Below, one piece after another: positions 58,968 through 64,000 of a stretch of DNA of 64,000 bases. Source of the stretch: Macondimonas sp045864775 (lineage in GTDB: Bacteria; Pseudomonadota; Gammaproteobacteria; UBA5335); the NCBI GenBank assembly GCA_045864775.1, contig BTVR01000001.1, positions 620,001 to 684,000 on the forward strand, in the 5' to 3' direction. Every line of letters begins with the position of its first letter. Position 1 is the first letter of the stretch. A model generated the notes under the pieces. The model was not told where the DNA came from. It did no database searches and was given only the letters and a program-made list of their open reading frames with translations. A program made the position numbers and the translations under genes.

Positions 58968-60134
58968 ATGATCCGCGGCTTGCTGATGGCAGCAGCCGTT
59001 GCGCTGCTGTATCTGGGCGCGGCGCTCGGCGGCAGCGGCTATTCAGGGCCGGTCAGCGATCATTTCGACGGCCGGCGGTTTCACATGGCGATCCCGCGCG
59101 ATCGGCACCTGACCGACTACCTCCAATGGCTCGCGCAGCGCGACCCAGGAGCCTGGGACGATTGGACCGAGCAACCGCCGGGGGCCCCTCCCCCGCAACG
59201 CGTGCCCGGCGCCGCCTTGCTCGTCACGCCCGTCAACCACGCCACCGTGCTGATCCAGACGGCGGGGCTGAACATCCTCACCGACCCGATCTGGTCGCAC
59301 CGGGCAAGTCCTTTCTCGTTCACGGGACCGGACCGGCGCGCCCCGCCCGGCATACGCTTCGATGATCTGCCGCCCATCGATGCAGTGCTCATCAGTCACA
59401 GCCACTACGACCACATGGACCTGCCGACGCTCAGGCGCCTGTGGGAGCGCGATCGGCCACGCATCTTCGTGGGCCTGGGCAACCGCGGCACGCTGGCAGC
59501 CGCCGGCATCGGCGGCGTGGTGGAAACCGACTGGTGGCAAGCTCACGCGCTGGCGCCGGGCGTGCGGGTGCACGGCGTGCCGGCCCAGCACTGGACCTCG
59601 CGCGGCCTATTCGACCGCAATCGCACCTTGTGGCTCGGTTATGTCGTCGAAGCGCCGGGCGGAGATGTGTTCTTCGCCGGCGACACCGGCCTCGGGCCCC
59701 ACTTCGCGGCGATCGCGGCGCGCTTCCCCAGGGTGCGCCTCGCCTTGCTTCCCATTGGCGCCTACCTGCCCCGGTGGTTCATGAAGCCCGTACACATGAG
59801 TCCCGGCGATGCCGTAACGGCCTGGCGGACGCTCGGCGCCGAGCATGCACTGGGCATCCATTACGGCACCTTCCGCCTCGCCGAAGAAGGTCAGCGGCAA
59901 CCGGTCGACGATCTCGCCGCCGCGTTGTCGACGCCGCACGTCCCCTCGGCCCTTGCCGGGCGCGCCGACCTGAAACAGCGGCCAGCCCGGTTCGACGGCG
60001 ATGCGGAACCGGCGGCCGATTGCTTCCGCACGCCGCCCTTCGGGCAGGGATGGCGGGTGCCGGACCGGTGCGAGCGCGTCATGCTGGCGACATCGACAGC
60101 GCCCGTCACCAGGGCTGGATTTGCCGATCCCTGA
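58968..60134 (+). CDS. Metallo-beta-lactamase-fold hydrolase (NAPE-PLD-like)
   Basis: A 388-residue protein. The N-terminal hydrophobic segment (LLMAAAVALLYLGAALGG) suggests a signal peptide or membrane anchor. The zinc site is complete: HSHYDHMD (about residues 144-151), GVPAQHWTSRG (third His group), and FFAGDTGLGPHF with later HYGTFR. The TPVNHATVLIQTAGLNILTD and LPIGAYLPRWFMKPVHMSPG segments are typical of the NAPE-PLD/UlaG-like branch. Likely a periplasmic or membrane lipid hydrolase. Its end overlaps the convergent SDR gene by 29 bases. Confidence 0.8.
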   Translation: MIRGLLMAAAVALLYLGAALGGSGYSGPVSDHFDGRRFHMAIPRDRHLTDYLQWLAQRDPGAWDDWTEQPPGAPPPQRVPGAALLVTPVNHATVLIQTAGLNILTDPIWSHRASPFSFTGPDRRAPPGIRFDDLPPIDAVLISHSHYDHMDLPTLRRLWERDRPRIFVGLGNRGTLAAAGIGGVVETDWWQAHALAPGVRVHGVPAQHWTSRGLFDRNRTLWLGYVVEAPGGDVFFAGDTGLGPHFAAIAARFPRVRLALLPIGAYLPRWFMKPVHMSPGDAVTAWRTLGAEHALGIHYGTFRLAEEGQRQPVDDLAAALSTPHVPSALAGRADLKQRPARFDGDAEPAADCFRTPPFGQGWRVPDRCERVMLATSTAPVTRAGFADP

Positions 60135-60828
60135 AGAAATGCCCGGACGGACTGCCGTCCGGCAGCATGGCGGCCCAAACGATGTCCGCCGCCCCTTCGG
60201 CCGCCGAGCGCGGCGCGTCCGGCCCGCCGAGCGGCGTGCGGCACCATCCGGGACAGACCGCGTTGACGAGGATATCGCTGCCCGCGACCTCAGCCGCCAC
60301 GACCGCCGTGAGCGCGTTGAGCGCAGCCTTGGACAGCCGGTAAGCGGGCCAGCGCGCGCCCATCTGGGATAACTGCCCCAGACTGGAGGACACGTTCACG
60401 ATCCGCCCGTAGCCCTGTGCGCGCATCATCGGCAAAACGGCGCGCATGAGATGCAAGGGACCGTGGAAATGGGTCCGCATGGCCAGATCGAGTTCCTCAT
60501 CCTTGAGGTCGGACAAGCCGTGCCCCCGCGGCGGCACACCCGCATTGTTGATGAGCACGTCGACCCGCCCATGGCGCTGCTCGATACTCTGAGCGAACGC
60601 CACGACCGCCCCGGCATCGGTCACATCGAGCGCGCGGGCGGCAATGCGTTGGTCCTCCTGTCCCTCGAGCGCGGCCACGGCTTCCTCGGCGCGCATCTGA
60701 CTGCGCGCAGTCAACACCACTTGCATGCCGGCCTTCAGCAACATGCGGCAGATTTCCATTCCGATGGCGCCGGCGGCGCCTGTCACCACGGCCACCCGTT
60801 GGTGCAGTAACTCGGGTTCAATGTCCAT
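60106..60828 (-). CDS. Short-chain dehydrogenase/reductase
   Basis: A 240-residue SDR. Cofactor motif TGAAGAIGMEICRMLLKAGM with an Arg at the end of strand 2 (TARSQ) that favours NADP; NNAGVPPRGHG; the catalytic YRLSKAALNAL (Tyr-x3-Lys, about residues 157-167) with the Ser in VNVSSSLGQL. The substrate is unknown. Its start overlaps the stop of the CinA-type gene by 11 bases, so both are read together. Confidence 0.82.
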   Translation of the reverse strand: MDIEPELLHQRVAVVTGAAGAIGMEICRMLLKAGMQVVLTARSQMRAEEAVAALEGQEDQRIAARALDVTDAGAVVAFAQSIEQRHGRVDVLINNAGVPPRGHGLSDLKDEELDLAMRTHFHGPLHLMRAVLPMMRAQGYGRIVNVSSSLGQLSQMGARWPAYRLSKAALNALTAVVAAEVAGSDILVNAVCPGWCRTPLGGPDAPRSAAEGAADIVWAAMLPDGSPSGHFFRDRQIQPW

Positions 60829-61597
60829 CGCCCGCCTCCTCGCGCGGCCGCTCCGCCGCTATCGTCGTGAAGTCGATGCCCTCGGCGCTCAGCGCGCCGG
60901 TCAGGCGTTCCCAAGCCGCGCCGGCCTCGATGGGATCGCCGCGAACAGCCAATTCGATGTGCGGCTGCGCGCCGAGACGCGGCAGGCTCGACAGCTTGAT
61001 CATCGGATGCTGTGCCAGCACCTGCTCCATGATCGGAATCAATTCGCTTTCCGGTTTCCGCTCGATCCACAGGGCGTAAGACGCCGGCTTGGCGGGGCGC
61101 TGCAGCGCCGGATAGTGCGTCGTCAGGACCCAGTCGACCATGGGCCAGGCCATCTGGGGAAAGCCCGGAACGAAGTGGTGATCGGCGATCGAGAAACCGG
61201 GAATCTGGTTGACCGGATTGGGGATCAGTCGCGCGCCGTCAGGAAGGTCCGCCATACGGATGCGATAGGGATAAGCCGCCTCGCCGAATCGCGACTCGAT
61301 CAGCGCCGCGGCCTCAGGATGCCGGCACAGCGCCACACCCGCTGCCTGGGCCGCGCACTGCCGCGTGCAATCGTCCGGGGTCGCACCGATGCCGCCGAAG
61401 CAAAACACGAGGTCGGGTGTCGCCAGCGTTCGGCGCAGCGTGTCGCTCAGAAACTCCGGATCATCGCCAGCCAAGAGACACCAGGCGGGCTCGAGGCCGC
61501 GCGCGCCCAGCACCTCGATCATGTGCGCCAGATGGCGATCCTGGCGGCGGCCATTGAGCAGTTCATCCCCGATGATCAGCAAGCCGATGCGCTTCAT
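60818..61597 (-). CDS. Molybdopterin-binding / CinA N-terminal domain protein
   Basis: About 259 residues: the MoCF/Mog-like domain IGLLIIGDELLNGRRQDRHL (about residues 3-22) and VFCFGGIGATPDDCTRQCAA, plus NPVNQIPGFSIADHHFVPG. It corresponds to the N-terminal half of CinA/YgfI-type proteins without the pyrazinamidase domain. Such stand-alone proteins bind the molybdenum cofactor or nucleotides. The ATG at 61597 is chosen as it begins the domain. It overlaps the SDR gene by 11 bases. Confidence 0.75.
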   Translation of the reverse strand: MKRIGLLIIGDELLNGRRQDRHLAHMIEVLGARGLEPAWCLLAGDDPEFLSDTLRRTLATPDLVFCFGGIGATPDDCTRQCAAQAAGVALCRHPEAAALIESRFGEAAYPYRIRMADLPDGARLIPNPVNQIPGFSIADHHFVPGFPQMAWPMVDWVLTTHYPALQRPAKPASYALWIERKPESELIPIMEQVLAQHPMIKLSSLPRLGAQPHIELAVRGDPIEAGAAWERLTGALSAEGIDFTTIAAERPREEAGDGH

Positions 61598-61690
61598 GAC
61601 GCCCCCCACCCTATATGCCTTTGGTGCGCGGAACGGGCGAAGGTTCCGCGTCCGCCGCCGCATCGCCTCGCGACGCAGCGCCACCTCGTG

Positions 61691-61810
61691 TGTATATACA
61701 ATACTTGTACGTTGACGGCGGACAAGGACGGATCAGATCGCCAGAACTCCCACTTGAAGCGATCCACCGGACTTGTGCAGACGACAATATCTGTACTATT
61801 GTTGTACAAG
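61691..61810 (+). promoter_or_regulatory. AT-rich control region of the beta-barrel gene with palindromes
   Basis: TGTATATACA (61691-61700) and TTGTACAA (61802-61809) are perfect palindromes, and CTTGTAC (61704-61710) faces GTACAAG (61804-61810) across ~90 bases, a spacing compatible with looping. The whole stretch to about 61812 is far more AT-rich than the surroundings and lies just upstream of the barrel gene. A TTGTGC / TACTAT pair (61773 and 61794) is a weak promoter candidate. Confidence 0.45.
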
Positions 61811-61868
61811 ATGGCGCGGGCTTATACAGGCTCGTGCACCGCCATCCCCAACCAAAGGAGTCTTCTCG

Positions 61869-62528
61869 ATGCGCACGCATTTGATTTCAACGGCCGCACT
61901 CGCAGCACTCGCCATCAGCCCGAGCCTTCAGGCCGCCGAGGGGCCCTATGTCGCCGCCCGCGGCAGCTACGTCATGACCGACGATGCCGACTGGATCTTC
62001 GACGCCGACTTCGGCCCGGTCCCGGCCGGCGGCAACGTCATTTCCAAGTTCGAAGACGGCTATGGCGTCGGCGTCGCTCTGGGGATGAAACTGCCGTCAC
62101 GCTTTCGCGTCGAAGGCGAACTGTTCTGGCAGGAAAACGACATCGACAGCGGCCGGCTGGGTCCGGTGCAGCTGTCCGCCCTGGGCGGCCTGAATGGCGA
62201 CGTCGGCGTGTGGGGCGGCATGCTGAACGGCTATTACGACTTCATGGACGGTCCGCTGGTCCCCTTCATCGGCCTCGGCGTGGGCTACGCGCAGGTCGAC
62301 GCCAACGTAAACCTGGGGGACATCTCGGTCATCGACGACGACGACACCGTGCTGGCCTATCAAGGCATCCTTGGCGTGTCCTACGACTTCATGCCCAATC
62401 TGCAGGGCGTGCTGGCCTATCGCTACCTGTCGCTCGACGATCCCCAGTTCAAAGACCAAGCCGGCGGCAAGGTGGACATGGAATACGACAGTCAGGCGAT
62501 CGACTTGGGCGTGCGTTACAGCTTCTGA
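61869..62528 (+). CDS. Outer-membrane beta-barrel protein (OmpA-like/porin family)
   Basis: A 219-residue secreted protein with a clear signal peptide (MRTHLISTAALAALAISPSL, cleaved after QAAEG), then eight alternating beta strands with Gly/aromatic pattern (VAARGSYVMTDDADWIFDAD; GYGVGVALGMKLPSRFRVEG; GMLNGYYDFMDGPLVPFIGL; GVSYDFMPNLQGVLAYRYLS; AIDLGVRYSF at the end). The short form and the Phe-terminated last strand fit the small eight-stranded OMP family. It is preceded by an AT-rich palindromic control region, so it is probably strongly regulated. Confidence 0.8.
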   Translation: MRTHLISTAALAALAISPSLQAAEGPYVAARGSYVMTDDADWIFDADFGPVPAGGNVISKFEDGYGVGVALGMKLPSRFRVEGELFWQENDIDSGRLGPVQLSALGGLNGDVGVWGGMLNGYYDFMDGPLVPFIGLGVGYAQVDANVNLGDISVIDDDDTVLAYQGILGVSYDFMPNLQGVLAYRYLSLDDPQFKDQAGGKVDMEYDSQAIDLGVRYSF

Positions 62529-62589
62529 TCGGCAACCCTCCACCCGCGCGAGGCGTTTTGCGCCGCCGCGCGGGAAGCCGCAAGGCATT

Positions 62590-62617
62590 GCGGCCTGGGC
62601 ATCCAGGCCGCCTTTCT
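62590..62617 (+). terminator. Hairpin after the beta-barrel gene
   Basis: GCGGCCTGG pairs perfectly with CCAGGCCGC (9 base pairs, GCAT loop), followed by CTTTCTATC. The T-run is weak, so an intrinsic terminator is likely but not certain. Confidence 0.6.
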
Positions 62618-62816
62618 ATCGGCATTGCCGAAAGGCGAAACGCTCAGGCCACCGCTTCGCCGTCTCGATTCGATGAGATCGCGCGGGCTTCGATTGCCCT
62701 GAGGAATCGCCGATCGCAGCCGCCCGGAGACACACCCGGCGCCTGACACCCTCGACTCCGACCTTGCGCATCCGCGCTGCAACGACCCTGATCCGACGCA
62801 CCAACCGGAGAGAAAC

Positions 62817-63440
62817 ATGAAGATCCATGAATTCAAAGGCTTCCCGAACCCGTCCCGCGTGCGCATCGCGCTGGCTGAAAAAGGCCTGATCGACCAAGTG
62901 AGTTTCATCAGCGTGAACGTGCCGGAAGGCGAGCACCGCGAGCCCGCGTTCCTGGCGAAAAATCCCTGGGGCACGGTACCCGCGCTCGAGCTGGACGACG
63001 GGGCGGTGATCTCCGAATGCACGGCGATCACCGAATACATCGACCACCTCGACGGCCAGCCGAGCTTGACGGGCCGCACGGCGCGAGAGCGCGCCATCAT
63101 CCACATGATGCAGCGCCGGGCAGAATCCGGCCTGCTCGACGCCGCCACCGACTATTTCCACCATGCCACGCCGGGCCTTGGCCCGAAGCTCGAGCTGAAC
63201 CCGAACAAGGCCTGGGGCGAGGCGCGCGGGGAGCGCGTCGGCTGGACGCTGCGCCAGTTCGACGCGGTGCTCGCGAAAACGCCGTACTTGGCTGGTGACG
63301 CATTTTCCGTTGCCGACATCACGGCGTTCGTGGGCTTGGGCTTCGCGGAATTCGCGAAGATCGCGATTCCGGAAGGATTGACCCATGTCGAGGCCTGGCG
63401 CCGCCGCGTCGCCGAGCGGCCCAGCGTGGCAGCGGCCTAA
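62817..63440 (+). CDS. Glutathione S-transferase
   Basis: A 207-residue protein of the bacterial GST family. The N-terminal thioredoxin-like half is KIHEFKGFPNPSRVRIALAE with Ser13 in the catalytic-residue region and LAKNPWGTVPALELDDGAVI as the cis-Pro strand; the helical C-terminal half contains FSVADITAFVGLGFAEFAKI. These enzymes conjugate glutathione to electrophiles or act in aromatic degradation. The stop is 28 bases before a cupin gene on the same strand. Confidence 0.88.
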   Translation: MKIHEFKGFPNPSRVRIALAEKGLIDQVSFISVNVPEGEHREPAFLAKNPWGTVPALELDDGAVISECTAITEYIDHLDGQPSLTGRTARERAIIHMMQRRAESGLLDAATDYFHHATPGLGPKLELNPNKAWGEARGERVGWTLRQFDAVLAKTPYLAGDAFSVADITAFVGLGFAEFAKIAIPEGLTHVEAWRRRVAERPSVAAA

Positions 63441-63468
63441 GAGCAACGCCCACCCAAGGGAGTCGACG

Positions 63469-64000
63469 ATGGAACTGAATGCCGATTTTTCCAAGCGCGT
63501 CTCGGTTCATGCCGCCGATCTGCCCTGGGTGCCCTCGCCCACGCCAGGAGTCGATCGGCGCATGCTCGACCGCATCGGGGATGAGGTGGCGCGGGCGACG
63601 TCCATCGTCCGCTACGCCCCCAACAGCGCCTTTCCGGCGCACACCCATGGTGGCGGCGAGGAATTTCTGGTGCTGGAGGGGGTGTTCGAGGATGAGAGCG
63701 GCGCGTTTCCGGCCGGCAGTTATGTGCGCAACCCGCCGCAGAGCCGCCACACACCCGGCTCCAACCCGGGCTGCACGATCTTCGTCAAGCTCTGGCAGTT
63801 CGATCCGGATGACCGGGCGTTCGTGCTGCTGGATACGGCCAGCGTCCCCTATCAGCCGGTCAGCGGAACACCAGGCGTCTGGTCCAAAACGCTTTTCAAG
63901 CGAGGCACCGAAACCGTCCGGATGCAGCGCTGGGCGCCGAATACCGCAGTGCGCTGGTCTGACATTGCCGGCGGCGCAGAGGTGCTGGTGCTCGCCGGCG
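63469..64000 (+). CDS. ChrR-like cupin protein (partial, runs off the window)
   Basis: 177 residues are visible of a protein that continues beyond the end. AAGGGAG sits 7 bases before the ATG at 63469. The first cupin half is complete: RYAPNSAFPAHTHGGGEEFL with the metal ligands HTH and the Glu of EEFLVLEG, then GSYVRNPPQSRHTPGS carrying the second-motif His; a second cupin half begins near the edge. This is the ChrR (anti-sigma E) C-terminal type, often with one or two cupin domains and no anti-sigma part. Here the anti-sigma domain is absent, so it is probably a stand-alone cupin. It may be co-transcribed with the GST gene. Confidence 0.75.
   Translation, partial: MELNADFSKRVSVHAADLPWVPSPTPGVDRRMLDRIGDEVARATSIVRYAPNSAFPAHTHGGGEEFLVLEGVFEDESGAFPAGSYVRNPPQSRHTPGSNPGCTIFVKLWQFDPDDRAFVLLDTASVPYQPVSGTPGVWSKTLFKRGTETVRMQRWAPNTAVRWSDIAGGAEVLVLAG

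Noticed and set aside
1..64000. CRISPR arrays, prophage, insertion sequences and rRNA operons.
   Set aside because: No regular spaced repeats, no integrase, transposase or phage structural gene and no rRNA sequence were seen on either strand.

Overview
The window reads as chromosome of a GC-rich gammaproteobacterium. The evidence is the conserved minus-strand order gacA/uvrY-like regulator, uvrC, pgsA; a PilS/PilR pair with a sigma-54 pilA promoter; hemJ, SlyD-type FKBP, RF3 and a proteobacterial elongator tRNA-Met. Genus cannot be fixed from the sequence alone. An AlkB-type hydroxylase, two acyl-CoA dehydrogenases, a thiolase-fold protein with a DUF35 partner, and several acyl-CoA ligases/thioesterases point to growth on hydrocarbons or sterol-like substrates.

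Layout. 1-5.5 kb: rlmE, pgsA, uvrC, a family-5 uracil-DNA glycosylase, a GacA/UvrY regulator and an alpha/beta hydrolase, all minus. 5.6-11.7 kb: an acetyl-CoA synthetase-type ligase, cystathionine beta-lyase, and a glycosyltransferase / DUF2334 deacetylase / flippase-like trio. 11.9-16.6 kb: a defence island built in the wreck of a type I restriction-modification locus. An hsdM 5' scar and an hsdS 3' tail lead straight into an intact SIR2-family gene, then a coupled AAA ATPase and DUF4276 (TOPRIM-like) pair, and finally a frameshifted rhuM remnant. 16.7-22.1 kb: prfC, nadE, sucD, sucC. 22.2-25.3 kb: pilS-pilR. 25.3-31.3 kb: an MgtE-like transporter and an HlyD / double-ATPase ABC exporter / ABC-2 permease set like E. 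coli yhiI-rbbA-yhhJ. 31.6-34.1 kb: dedA, pilA, a small beta-rich orphan, and a short ORF that looks like the start of a MazE antitoxin fused to the end of a MazF toxin. 34.5-45.5 kb: alkB-like gene, O-antigen ligase-family protein, XRE regulator with its own operator, SlyD, thioesterase, frameshifted nuclease, and a tightly overlapping set of thiopurine-type methyltransferase, GNAT-C39 peptidase fusion and RimK-like ATP-grasp ligase. 45.7-50.9 kb: acyl-CoA ligase, YihY, hydrolase, tag, small membrane proteins. 51.3-55.4 kb: thiolase-fold protein, DUF35 protein and two acyl-CoA dehydrogenases in one minus-strand operon. 55.4-64 kb: a 900-base gap, ferritin-like protein, argC, hemJ, tRNA-Met, metallo-hydrolase, SDR, CinA-type domain protein, beta-barrel, GST and a ChrR-like cupin running off the end.

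The most interesting candidates are three. First, the SIR2 + AAA + DUF4276 island inside hsd scars. Second, the acyl-CoA dehydrogenase / DUF35 / thiolase-fold operon whose thiolase has Ser where the nucleophilic Cys should be; this fits a side-chain-cleaving aldolase better than a thiolase. Third, the methyltransferase / GNAT-C39 / ATP-grasp operon, which looks like a peptide- or amide-forming modification system. All functional statements are from motif recognition by eye; no database search was run.
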